Shown here piece by piece: positions 41,198 through 52,117 of a DNA stretch of 64,000 nt. Source of the stretch: Gymnopilus junonius. Its lineage: Eukaryota; Basidiomycota; Agaricomycetes; Agaricales; Galerinaceae. The notes under the pieces were generated by a model. It did no database searches. It was not told the origin of the DNA and saw only the letters and a list, made by a program, of their open reading frames with translations. The DNA lies in the NCBI GenBank assembly GCA_015501075.1, contig JADNYJ010000009.1, positions 186,001 to 250,000 on the forward strand, in the 5' to 3' direction. How positions within the stretch are numbered: the stretch's first letter is position 1; each line of letters starts with the position of its first letter. The translations under genes and the position numbers were made by a program.

Positions 41198-43904
41198 TCA
41201 TTGGATGCTGCACTTCAGTCTTTTCTCGAACAAACGACAGTTCAGATAATGCTCGGTCACCGCCGTCCCTACATCCCCTCCATAAGTGGTGTCTATTATA
41301 AGTACCCCGCATCTGTAACAAAAATGACTAATTTTATTGGTCAGCTTTGATCGCCATTGTTATTCAAGCACTGGAACTCACGTATTGCAGCCAGGTGCCC
41401 CGCACTGTCATGCCCTTAGCGTTTTGTTCTGGATGTAAAAGAGAACCATAAACTCACTGTCATGTGGTTGCAGCCAGATTCCTTCTGAACGGGTGTCCTA
41501 CATCCTATACGCACACCATCATCGGTCAACCAGCTAACAGAAACCACCAAGTGCCTTACCGGGACAATACTTCCACCCTTTCCTCTTCATTAATCGGTCA
41601 ATGTTCCCATTTTTGCATCGATGGTTCTCTTGGGAACTTGCTAGCGTTTTGATGCAACTTTTGCACCACATGTGTCCGCATTGGGGAAGGGGACACACTA
41701 TGACACTTTGCTGGCCGTATTGCTCTCGATCAATTTTCATCGACTGACAACATCTGTAGGTAGAGGTGAGCAAACACTCATTGATGACGACCAATATTTA
41801 CCTAGGGCATTCAAGCGTAACTGAATGTGCTCGCAACTGAAGCTCTTCTAACCTTCGTAGCTCTTCTGCAGTGAGCTTCAATTTCTCGACGATATCCTGG
41901 GTAACTTCTTCAAGCAAGTGTCAGAAGATCTTTCATTCAGTTATATAATAATACATACGACTTTTGTTTGTACGTGTTCGTTGAGGGAAGCATTCGGGGC
42001 AGAACGTTGGATACCGGCCTTCCTCAATCCTGGTTCTGGTAAATGTCGTAAGGCATTCATTACAAAATTTATGGTCGCAATCCGCTAGTGTTATTTTCTC
42101 TCTCGGAAGGTGCATCTCTGCACATATGCCGCATTCAAATGACGGCTGAAGGGCTTGGCTTGGAAGATCTAATGTCTCGAAGATCGACGTATTTTCAGAT
42201 CGTCTCCACAATGGCACTTGCAGAAGATTTCTGCCCGGACTCTTGATGACTTCATGTTCAACGGTGGTATCATCAATTCCAGATTCACTGGTAATGCGTG
42301 GGGTTTTTTCTGGAATCTTCCCTAAACTTTCATTTCGTAATGCTTCTTGCTGCAATTGTACTGCTAGTTGCCAATCCAACTCGGAGCGAAGAAGCGAGGA
42401 AGGTCCAGCAGTATTCAACTTAAGACTTTCGTCTTCCTGTAATCGTTTCTGCAAGGTTACGAGCCAAGTATGCTCGCTTGAAACGCGATGAGAAAGAGAT
42501 GCAGATATCTCCTCCTCTTCCTGTAGCTGTTGCATCAGGGCGGCTTCCCATGTGTCCTTTTTCTCCGGTGATCCCGCCTCAGAAGATGTAAAGCCTCCCT
42601 CAGAGCCCTCGGGTGATGGCCAAACAGTATACGTAGATGGCTGTCGCACAAGGGATGTCAGCCAGCTGTATTCGCTTCTCCGATGGGAGGGTAACAGTGG
42701 ATCGTTTTCATTATCAGTAACGTCCATGCGATTAGGTCGACTAGATGCCTCAACCTCCTGTTCCGCATTTGCGTCGCCACCCGAGACGACGATCCCAGGA
42801 ACAGGATTAGACTCCAGCAGCAGAGACAGTTGCCATCCAAATTCACCGTTGCGCCGTGGTCCAACAGAGGACTTGTTCTCTTTCCTCCAGCTAACCTCTG
42901 ACAATGGATCGGAGAGGGCACCTGAATCTGAGAATTCTTGACTCCGAATTTTCCTCAGACTTTCTGCTCGTAAGCGCAGCAATGAAATATGATCAGACTC
43001 GACAAAGGATGAAGTGGCAGTATCATCGACGCCCATCTGCCTGCGCGAGAGGTGTGTCGCGCTCCTCGCCAGCACGTCTCGCATATCAGAATTGTGACCT
43101 CCTTTCAACTCCAGAAGATATGCAGACAGGTTGAGGTTTTCCGAAGCTTCCTTCGAAAACGTAGCCGACTGCGAGAGGATGCTATCATGGAGCCGTTGTA
43201 CAATGTCATCCAGCTGGCCTGAAAACGTGAAGGCTGGACCATCCCCATGGTCTGGACGAGCGTGTGAGTCGAACAAGGAGTAAATGCGCGATACGGGAGA
43301 AGGAAAACTTAGGCAGACGACGGCTTCTGCATTGCTGCTTAACACTGCTGCGTGAATGTTGCTGGACGGGCCTGGAAACCATTTCCTATATATTTGGAAA
43401 ATAAACTAAGGAATGACAATTGTTTGAGAATAACGTACAGAAAGAGGTCCTTTACATCTTCTACTGTTTGAATGTTTGTTGTGGCTGCCTTAGTAATTAA
43501 TGTCTCTTGGAAGAAAGGCACATCAAGAAGTTCGGTGACATTCAGCTGAGTTATCCCTTTCAACTCATCCCAATCGATGATCGAAGTTGCATCCTGCATC
43601 AATATAACGTAAATATATAAATGATCGGCGAGAACTGCGCAATGCAGCGCCTTACAGTTATGTTGGCCTGCGAAATCAGACGCAGCCAAGGAGATGCCGG
43701 GGCTTCATCGCCCACCTCGAGCCCCAGAGACAGGCGGGTGTAGTTGAGTGCGACTAGTCCACACGTTGAGCGGCTGCTTCCTGCTTGTGCACCGTTGCTT
43801 TGATAATTGCAGGTTGGCCCCTGGTACTTTATGGTGTGGGGCCCAGCTTCCTCAAGCAGAGGGGGACCGTCCCAATTAGGACTTTTGTCGACGGGAAGCT
43901 GCAT
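41198..43904 (-). CDS. RBR-type E3 ubiquitin ligase with N-terminal repeats
   Basis: RBR ligases carry ubiquitin on a RING2 cysteine before transfer. The N-terminus (MQLPVDKSPNWDGPPLLEEA) precedes a long exon with degenerate tandem motifs built as W-x3-L-x3-LQ-x-E: GEFGWQLSLLLES, SEYSWLTSLVRQ, DTWEAALMQQLQEEEE, EHTWLVTLQKRLQEDE and ELDWQLAVQLQQEAL. RING1 is ECGICAEMHLPREKITLADC then DHKFCNECL, near 42000-42130. The IBR includes VIVCPLPQCGHMWCKSCIK. RING2 is WKYCPGCRTPVQKESGCNHM then TCGAPGCN, with the catalytic Cys in GCNHM, followed by HFCYRCG. The HFCYRC codons at about 41320-41335 contain a false acceptor (ttacag); the proper acceptor is the tag just upstream. The stop is at 41198-41200. 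The target is unknown. A decayed tandem copy lies upstream. Confidence 0.88.
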
Positions 43905-44639
43905 CCTGCACTCGATGCTCCGATAGGGCGATTTTAATGACCTATATACGCTTTGAAGAGTTGTAAAAAGGGACGGGAGATGATGCCGTTGAGAATGCGA
44001 AAGAGGATACGTAGCAGGAGGGGCATGTCCCTAAATACAGAACGCCTCACTGCCCAATCACGGCCCCATGTCAGATGTATCTGGAAGATGACCAAGTAGC
44101 CCCGAATGTGTTCTGGGCGTCAGGCATTCAGGAATCAGAATCGATAAGGGAAACATAGTGGAACCACTGGGGCTGTGCGGTGTGGAAGTTCGGAAAGAGT
44201 TGCACTTGAACCTGGCGAGTGTCACATTACCATTCGACTCGAGCTCAAGAACATATAGATAATTCAAAATCCATGGTCCAATCAATGTATGAAAGGCCAT
44301 TGAATACTGCCACAATGCAAAGCCGTGGGTAGCTGTGACCTATGAATGGCACACAACATCTTCCTGTCATCGGCATTCTGATAGGTTTGAATTTCGGCGC
44401 ACTGCGTTATCAGAAATTGGGAAGCTGTGTGAGAATGAGTCATATCCGAATAAAAATATCGGGTGCATGCTTTTTGACTGGAATTCGAGATCGAAGCTTG
44501 AAGGACTTAGTACTGGGAACTTGACAGAAGGTAGGTGGACCCCATTGTTCAAGGGTAGGTGAGCAAAATCCGTAGCTTAACCGGTTACCGGACCGCCAAA
44601 AATAGACTCAAACTGGGACAAGCTTCGATTTACCACAAT
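43905..44639. other. Intergenic region between the RBR ligase and its decayed copy
   Basis: No ORF with recognisable similarity is present on either strand. It contains the promoter of the intact RBR gene and the 3' flank of the pseudogene. No inverted ends or RNA genes were seen. Confidence 0.4.
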
Positions 44640-45734
44640 TTACCATGCATTCTCAATCTGCTGAATTGTACAGTAACTTCTACCCAGAACCACTACTCGA
44701 CGATTTTCCTGCTGGTCGCATTCAGCGTAATGAGCTGCTATTACCATGCCCAAATGGTTCCCTTCAGTAGAAGAATCTGAAATCAGCTTGCCGCACTTAT
44801 AGCAAAAATGTCTGCAGGAATTAAGTCATCAATACATCATTGGTAAGAGCCATCGCCTGATGTATTAAACAACATCAACTCACACATTGCATCCTGGGGA
44901 TTGGCACTAATATTGACAGATTAACCTGATCATAAGACATCGTTAAATATTTAGACAACTAACCGTCATATGATTGCAGCCAGACAGCTTTTGCACAGGT
45001 ATTTGACACCCTGTTCAGTGTTCGTGCTCGTAAATGTCTTTGATGACGGGTTCAAAGCAATTTATTATCATACCTGGGCACTATTTCCATCCCTTTCTTC
45101 ACATAAGATGGTCCAATTTCTTATCTGTACAGTGGTGTATTTTGTCCGAAATGTCGATGTGTTTCTGACAATCTCGGCACCAGGTATATTGGCATTGAGA
45201 TAGAGGGCAAGTTATTATATTTTCAATATGTAATCTTGGCGGTCGACCTGCATAGACAGTTTGCAGCTAGGAGGCAGCAGTCAATATTACGATTCTCTTG
45301 ATCATCAAGAAAATCTGTTCACCAGGGACATCACATAGAAATTGCGTACACAGAACTTTGTAACTCCTGTAACTTGCCACGATCCTTAGGTAATAAACAG
45401 AGCTTCTCAATAGTGTCTTGTTCTAAGTCTATAATGAATATGGTCGAGAATGATGTCGATGCTGTGGAATGGCTTTGCATTTAACACATACGACTTGCTG
45501 CATGCCATGGGCTTCATGAGTAGAGGCGTTGATCAAGTGAAGACAGAAAGTTCGACATATGTAGTACCACCGGAGATGTAAAAGTTGGGACCGAAATGAA
45601 GCTCTTGGAGATGAGAAATTAAGACCGAGCCCTCTATTAAATACTGGAAGAAAGGGCAAGAAGACCTCTGCCCATATGAGAAGAGTTAAACTGAGAAAAT
45701 TCATCCACTGGATGATACTGGCACTCACTACCAT
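44640..45734 (-). pseudogene. Decayed tandem copy of the RBR E3 ubiquitin ligase (C-terminal half)
   Basis: Minus-strand translation follows the neighbouring RBR ligase segment by segment. The parts are a RING1 remnant (YICRTFCLHLINASTHEAHG), a helix DLEQDTIEKLCLLPKDRGKL aligned to the intact EVTQDIVEKLKLTAEELRRL, an IBR part CPLSQCQYTWCRDCQKHIDI, RING2 CQIPVQKLSGCNHMT, then CQSPGCN and HFCYKCGKLISDSS. The RING2 part and its splice sites are intact. It is broken upstream: a TGA lies just before the CPW of the IBR start, a frameshift precedes CPLSQC, and the intact LMKRKGWKYCPG reads LM-stop-RKGWK-stop-CPG with TGA and TAG codons near 45090-45110. The N-terminal repeat region is not recognisable. 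Same orientation and order indicate an old tandem duplication. Confidence 0.85.
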
Positions 45735-46770
45735 AAAACCGTCAATTGGCCTCTGGCTGAAACATTACCAGCTTCCCACTCAATCAAAAGTGATGCAGAA
45801 AGCATAGAAAGAAGGGTCTCTGGCACAGCAATGATGACAAGAACGGACATGCATTGACTGGTCCCAGGTATGTAATGACAGATAATACAATGCACATTGC
45901 AAGCGTACTAAGAGGAGGAGGAGTTTATTATACTGACGCGGTCCCCATATGGAAACTGCCAGTTTACCGAAAACTCACACACTACTTACTGTGCATAGGT
46001 TGGTTATCTATATACTAAGTAATGCCGAGTTCTCGGAGCACAACATAGGCAGGTCAGGATTTGGGGTTGATCATTGCAGCTTGGCAGGTCCCAGCCCTTG
46101 GGCTTCAGGCAGGGCTTGATGGTTAAAACCCAGTGGGAAGTGATTACAGATCTCCATACATCACCGTAAATCCCCATCATCCAGAACTCCTCACTGTATT
46201 TCTCTTCTGCTTTTCCTACCACTATGCATGCAGGTCATTCCTTGATTATTTTGTTTTCTTTAACTGCTTTTGTTTGGGCTACTCATCTTCATCCAAGTCA
46301 TCCAGTTCTCTCAGTAAGTCAGGGTTTATATTGACCATTGGTTCTGCATAAAATATTTCCAGGCTTTCATATGTGAACTTCACCAGTCATGCTGTTATCT
46401 TTCTCTGGGCCAGCATGTCTCTAAATCACTTGTGCGGTGCCACAGTGCATTGACTTGAAGCCGCCTGAGGATCTTCATCACTTGAACATATGTAAGCTAT
46501 ACTTAAAAGTTGATGTCACTGGTTGCCATAACTCAGCGACTTCTAAAAGCCGAGGTGTATCCTGAATATTAGGAAAGAAGAATATCAGCAACAGATACAT
46601 GCCATGATCAAAAGAGAGTGTAGACAGAGGTTGTAGTCAAGTTGTAGTAAATGCTTGGTCATAACTCACTAACAAAAATGACGTAATCAATACGAACTGG
46701 TGGCCCGGGAGATCGTATTTCATGATTGAACGACTCGACGCACACGTTACGCGCGACCTACGTAACAAAA
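45735..46770. other. Intergenic region upstream of ZNHIT2
   Basis: About 1 kb with only short unconvincing ORFs. Near 46290-46350 the minus strand reads EPMVNINPDLLRELDDLDED, a coding-like fragment that I cannot place. It may be more debris of the RBR pseudogene or of an unrelated gene. No terminal repeats were found. Confidence 0.35.
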
Positions 46771-48313
46771 ATGGCGGATTCCATTCAAATAACCTCTTCT
46801 GCTGCAACTAAGGGGCATAAGGATGTGGTGATATGTCGCGTGTAAGTCATATGTAAAATCCATGTATCTTTCTGGTCAATCATGCGTATTCACAGCTGCA
46901 AACGACAGTTCGCCAAATACACCTGCCCAACATGTAATATTCCTTACTGTTCTCTTACATGCTTCCGATCTCCGGTAGGTGTTCCTCCTTATCGCATATG
47001 CCCTTGATCTGTGATTCTGGTTTGACTGACTTAAAGGTGCATAATCAATGTTCGGAGACGTTCTACAAGAAAGAGATAGAGACGGATATTCATTCGGGGC
47101 CTTCCAAAACGGCTCAAGAACAACAGCAAATGATGGAACTGCTAAGAAATTTTGAGGAAGAGGATACCTCCGAACGATTCTTTGGAGAAGAGGAAGAGGA
47201 AGATGCAGGCCAATCTGATCTGGCTAGACGCTTCGATTCGGTTGACCTAGGTGTGTAGAGACATACTTGAAAACCCTGGCGTGCTTCACTAACCAAATAT
47301 TAGACTCGTTATCGCCTGACGAATTATGGTCCATGCTCACCCCAGAAGAACGGAAGGAGTTCACAAAGGCTTTCGACGACCCGACGAGTGAATTAGCGCA
47401 GCGACTTTTGTCAAGTGAACAGCTGGGAAAAGAGATCAGGGGACCTTGGTGGGAAGCGCCTGCAATCGAAGGTGAATGTGAATCGTCAGAAGGCCTATCT
47501 CCTCAATATGGACCTCGACCGCGCATGATGGACGTACCTGCATCGATGGTCAAACCACTTCCAACAGGACATCCGCTGGTATATAATATGTGTGCAATAT
47601 GGTAATCATTTTTCGCGGCTTTCCGCAACAATTATTAATGTTTTGAATACTCAGCATTGCATACGTATATACCACGCGTCATATGGGCGTTTCACCTCTG
47701 GGCACCCTCCAACCGGGAGATCTGGAGCACCGGGCAGCACGACGGCTAATCTCCCAGCTCGTTCCCTTCCTGACTGAACGAAAATCCACTCAAATATATT
47801 CTGATTTACCGAGTGTCATTACCGTCATATGGTCATTGTCAGAACCCGTACGTTTCCTGCATTTCCCATCTCAAAAATGCGCATGGTTAATGGACGTTAC
47901 CAAAGGGCAACATGGCGAGTGAACTTATAAGTCTCCTACTACGGGACGCTGCCCGTTTACTTCGACCCCTCCGGGTGACACAAGTTGTATCCTCCGAAGA
48001 AAGTGATAAGGTGTCTTCAGCTCACCCGCACATTATGCCAGTCCTCGTTCTATCCGATCTGTATGATTTGTTTTCCGATAACGTTGTCCCTTCGAAGCCG
48101 AATCATATTACGCACAAACTACGATTTTATGCAGCCCACGTTCTATCGACCCCAAGCACAATTCTACGATTGGTTGCTAATGAGATGTCCATGAGGGCCC
48201 AAAATGAAAACGAGGGTATCGGCCGTGATGGGATGGAGAAGAAAAAAGAGCGAAGGACGTTGGTAGAAGAGAGATCAATAACAGATAGAACGATGAAATC
48301 ACCATTACCGTGA
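46771..48313 (+). CDS. Zinc-finger HIT domain protein, ZNHIT2 type
   Basis: HIT zinc-finger proteins work with the R2TP/RuvBL chaperone machinery in assembling snoRNPs and the U5 snRNP; ZNHIT2 is linked to the latter. The zf-HIT domain is at the N-terminus: VCKRQFAKYTCPTCNIPYCS then LTCFRSPVHNQCSETFYKKE, with the expected Cys spacing (about 46834-47070). Then come MELLRNFEEEDTSERFFGEE and a Glu-rich stretch, DSLSPDELWSMLTPEERKEF and PWWEAPAIEG. The last of these (the PWW motif) is typical of ZNHIT2. The C-terminal half is helical, HRAARRLISQLVPFLTERKS and HKLRFYAAHVL. The end is TDRTMKSPLP. The start is set by the only ATG preceding the zinc finger. Confidence 0.86.
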
Positions 48314-48413
48314 GGGTCCTCGAAAATGTGGGCACGTGATATAAAAAAGAGGATTCGAAGGAGGACCCTCCCAGTCATTCCATTCGTCATCCAATGGTAT
48401 AACAGACATCACA

Positions 48414-49876
48414 ATGTCTTCTTTTTTCCGTAAGACTAAATTCCCTCATTTGCCCATGTCAGACCCCCTCAACTGTGGCGATGGCGGCGGCTCACAGTCC
48501 TACTTGAATCTTCGTGTCGCCTCCATCTTTGTCATCCTCGTTGGTTCATCTACCGGTGCTTTATTTCCTGTCCTTGCAAAACGATCATCATGGTTTCATG
48601 TTCCCAAGGCTGTCTTTGAGTGGGTTCTTCTTCAATCGATGATCACCATTTGCCTGACCTTCTCTCAAGCTTCGCCAAATACTTTGGCTCGGGCGTTATT
48701 GTAGGCCGATCTGTCTTGTTTTACCAATAAAGCGTTGTTTCACCAGTCCATCTAGATTGCGACCGCCTTTATTCATCTGCTATCACCCGCTCTCGATGCT
48801 CTTTCCAATCCCTGTCTACCATCAGGCTGGCGAGAATATGTTAGTGTCACAGTCAGCGTCTAGTTTTTGCACTTACCTTTCCGTTGATAGCCATATGCTC
48901 TTGCTCTATGCTTGCTCAGTATATTCTTGATATTTATCACGGAGCTCATTGCTTTCCGATGGGGTACAGCCAAACTATCAAAACTCGGCAAGTCTCACGG
49001 TAAGTCTTATTTCATTTAACTCTCCGATATAGTTTAACTTGTATACGGGGCAAAGACGCCCATGGACATAACCTTGGATCACACGCAGCTCACGGTCCAG
49101 AAGGCGGTTTCGAATCGCCTCAAAGATCAGAACTTCAGATGAAATTGAATAAGGCTGACATTGAGAGCGTCACTGAACACACGGACGACACATCCGATCA
49201 CCATGATCATGGGCTTGGAGAGGCCGTATCAACGCAAGTCATCGGGGTAGGAATACTGGAATTTGGTGTAGTTCTTCACAGGTATAAACAGTCTCTTAGG
49301 CGACTCTCCAATCAACTTACAATTTTCTTCTAGTGTGTTAATCGGACTCACTTTAGCAGTGGATGAACAATTCAAAGTCCTATTCGTTGTCCTTGTATTC
49401 CATCGTGCGTTGCCCCAAATATACTCTAGATTGCTTCTAACTCTTTCGCAGAGACTTTTGAGGGTCTTGGAATTGGTTCCCGTCTTGCCTACTTGGAATT
49501 ACCACAGCGATACAACTGGATGCCGATTGTGGGCGCCATACTATATGGTTTCATGACACCGGTTGGGATTGCGGTTGGCCTCGGCGTAAGATCGACGTAC
49601 AACCCAGGCAGCACAACGGCGTCGATTGTCAGCGGTACCTTGGACTCCCTAAGTTCAGGCATATTGATCTATACAGGATTGGTGGAGGTGATTACTCTTT
49701 CTCGATATGAGTATGAAATATGCATTGCTGAATATTTTTTTTTGCCGTAGCTCTTTGCGCACGAGTTTCTTTTTAATAAGGAGATGATGGAGGCTTCGAA
49801 TAGCAAACTGGCATACGCTGTGGGCTCGATGTGCTTAGGATGCGCTTTAATGGCTCTCCTAGGTAAATGGGCATAG
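48414..49876 (+). CDS. ZIP-family zinc/iron transporter, Zrt1/Zrt2 type
   Basis: The protein would import zinc across the plasma membrane. It starts MSSFFRKTKFPHLPMSDPLN and has eight predicted membrane segments. TM1 is VASIFVILVGSSTGALFPVL and TM2 follows in FAKYFGSGVIIATAFIHLLS. A cytosolic loop is His-rich (HDAHGHNLGSHAAHG and TDDTSDHHDHG), the usual metal-sensing loop. TM4 carries GILEFGVVLHSVLIGLTLAV with the conserved His. TM5 carries VFHQTFEGLGIGSRLA with the HxxxE metal site. TM6-8 follow in ILYGFMTPVGIAVGLGV, DSLSSGILIYTGLVELFAHE and YAVGSMCLGCALMALLGKWA at the C-terminus. Length of about 380 aa is normal. Zinc over iron is by similarity only. Confidence 0.92.
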
Positions 49877-50193
49877 TCATTTCCTGACGCAAAAAAATCA
49901 ACTACACGACGCATATGACGGGGACGACTATCACCTCAATCTACATCCTACTCTCTAACGACAACGGATGCCCGGCGAACGAGACCTTTCGAAGGCGTAA
50001 ACTATCATGATTTATCGGCACTGCAACTATCAAAACCATCTTGGACCTTCTACCGCAACAATATTCACTGTACAAATATTAATTTGTAAACAAGAACACT
50101 GATTCAAGATTTTTATATGTATCAACTGCCTTGTGGGTGGTAGACAGCAGTTTCTGGTGTACATATTTGTTTTTGATGATGTATTCTCGAGTA
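49877..50193. other. Intergenic flank before the TIR element
   Basis: AT-rich 3' flank of the ZIP transporter gene with no ORF or repeat that I can support. It ends at the TA target of the downstream element. Confidence 0.4.
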
Positions 50194-50824
50194 CAGTCTA
50201 ATGGTGGTCCTTGGGACAAATGCAATTTCGGGGCGCAAATTTTGTACAAACTTTACCAAAGTTGACACGAACATTGCCTTAATATACATCTACCTTCCTT
50301 GCAAATTTTGTAATGATGGGACATACTATTCCGATTCTATGTTAAAAATGAGTTGTAAAATCTGTCAATTTGAGCAGTGATAGTTTTCTCCCATGGAATG
50401 GCAAGGCCGTTAGGTGTAAATTGGAGCCAAAAGACATATTGTTGTATACCAGAGAATCCTATCTTTGAGAGGCAGCAAGAATTATTGGGAATGGGGTCAA
50501 ATTGCCATTGGAATACAAGACTTTATGTAGGAGTGACATGGAGGTGTGGTAATCTCCAGCCATGCGGAGTAGCGTGACAATATTTGATGCAGATTTCGTG
50601 GCTGCGTCACACTGTCCCAAGGACCGCAAAACCGTGACATTTGGGACCCTCTTTTGATTCTTTTATATCATCACTTGCTCACCGCCTTCCACAATATATC
50701 TGGCACTGAAATGTGCACAAGAAGCATGTGCATCATTGAATGTACTTTTTGCAGGAGGAAGATATCTTCTTGTTGAGAAAAAGTGAAAATACCGAAAATT
50801 GTCCCAAGGACCACCACCAGACTG
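50194..50824. mobile_element. Non-autonomous TIR element with TA target (Tc1/mariner or pogo-like MITE), 631 bp
   Basis: The left end reads CAGTCTAA followed by TGGTGGTCCTTGGGACAA. The right end, on the other strand, reads CAGTCTGG followed by the same 18 bases. This is a 26-bp inverted repeat with 24 matches. A TA dinucleotide flanks each end (50192-50193 and 50825-50826), the target of Tc1/mariner and pogo elements. The inside has no ORF of note. A 13-bp internal copy of the right-end motif, TGTCCCAAGGACC, lies at 50614-50626. The element ends 87 bp before the ERV1 start codon. Confidence 0.85.
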
Positions 50825-50911
50825 TACGTGATCGTGTAAATAAATCCATCAGTAAGCCATTTCAAATTCGAGGTTCGCCTCGTCGAACTTTCAAGGTTTT
50901 CAACTATCTTA

Positions 50912-51556
50912 ATGGCGTCCACGAGCACGACTGACTCTTCGTCGCAGAACAAACCTTCCCGTGGGGCCATGCCCCCCGGTATGGTCATGGGACCAGACGG
51001 CAAACCGTGCAAGATCTGCACTGCTTTTCGTAACTGGCAGCCTGGCACAACCAATTACACAGAACCAGCGGGAGCTAGAAATCCTCAAAAGCAAGCTCAG
51101 AGTATTCCAGCATCTTATTCTGCTGGCTTTGCTGCTCTCGCTTCTGGACCCACTCCAGTCGTGGTCGATATCTCAAAGAACGCGTCCTCGTACGGCCGTC
51201 CTGATGAACCCCCGCCTGGATGTCCACCAGATGTAGAGCAACTCGGTCGTGCGACCTGGACGTTTCTCCATACTACAGCAGCTTATTACCCCGAAAAACC
51301 AACTCCCAATCAGCGCGCTAATATGCTGATGCTTTTACGTTCTTTGCCTGTACTTTATCCATGCACTTGGTGCGCCCAGGACTTTGGAGAAGACATAGAA
51401 AAGAATCCACCTGATGTGAGTGGACGTGTTGCTCTGAGCAAATGGCTTTGTGAAAGGCACAACGAGGTGAACGAGAAGTTAGGAAAAGTCACGTTTAATT
51501 GTGCCAAGGTGGACGAGCGGTGGAAGGATGGACCTCCAGATGGAAGGTGTGATTAA
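50912..51556 (+). CDS. ERV1: Sulfhydryl oxidase ERV1/ALR, mitochondrial intermembrane space
   Basis: ERV1 reoxidises Mia40 in the mitochondrial disulfide relay and passes electrons to cytochrome c, using FAD. The N-terminal part holds the shuttle Cys pair in GPDGKPCKICTAFRNWQPG. The flavin domain is PPDVEQLGRATWTFLHTTAA then YYPEKPTPNQ, LYPCTWCAQDFGEDI with the active CxxC, and LSKWLCERHNEVNEKLGK then FNCAKVDERWKDG. The gene appears intronless, 214 aa, ending GPPDGRCD. This is longer than human ALR because of the linker, as in yeast Erv1 (189 aa). A TIR element lies in its promoter. Confidence 0.96.
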   Translation: MASTSTTDSSSQNKPSRGAMPPGMVMGPDGKPCKICTAFRNWQPGTTNYTEPAGARNPQKQAQSIPASYSAGFAALASGPTPVVVDISKNASSYGRPDEPPPGCPPDVEQLGRATWTFLHTTAAYYPEKPTPNQRANMLMLLRSLPVLYPCTWCAQDFGEDIEKNPPDVSGRVALSKWLCERHNEVNEKLGKVTFNCAKVDERWKDGPPDGRCD

Positions 51557-52117
51557 GTTATATAGAGAATACCATGGTATTTCTAGCCACTTTGCTTTTT
51601 GTGATGCTTATGCTAATGAGAAGTACAGCCTTAATTCATCTATTTCTATTCAATTCCGAATAACTTTGGTAAGTTTGGCTTTGAGGAGAACCTATTCCTC
51701 TTCGTCTGATTTTTAATGCAGAGACACCATTAACCCCCTCTCTTGTTCACCACTTAAAACCAAAACTTAATTAATCTAAGTACGCTAACGATAATCACGA
51801 AACCTCTTATCCCTGCTCCGATCCCCCTCTGATTTCAAACCAGCATGTAAGATCGACGACCATATGAATGTACCTATGCCATGCACTACACCATCCAAGT
51901 TGTTTTATGCAACAGAAGCAGACTGTGTTCATAATAGGTTTTCCAGGTCATCCCTAGCAATGGGAAGCTCGACGTCTCCCTCCGCATGCGGAACATGCAA
52001 CTGATCATAGCAGTGGAAAATTTCATTGGGAAGCTAGTAACATTCCTTGAGAGTACTTGCAATGAAGTCGCAAGTCACCCTATGTTCTTATCGATTTGAT
52101 ATTCAAATATCCGAGCA
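51557..52117. other. Intergenic region between converging ERV1 and oxidoreductase genes
   Basis: This 560-bp gap holds two 3' UTRs. No ORF, repeat or RNA gene was recognised. Confidence 0.4.

Noticed and set aside
45900..46250. Possible third mobile element near the duplicated RBR genes
   Set aside because: I looked for inverted ends and target duplications and found none.
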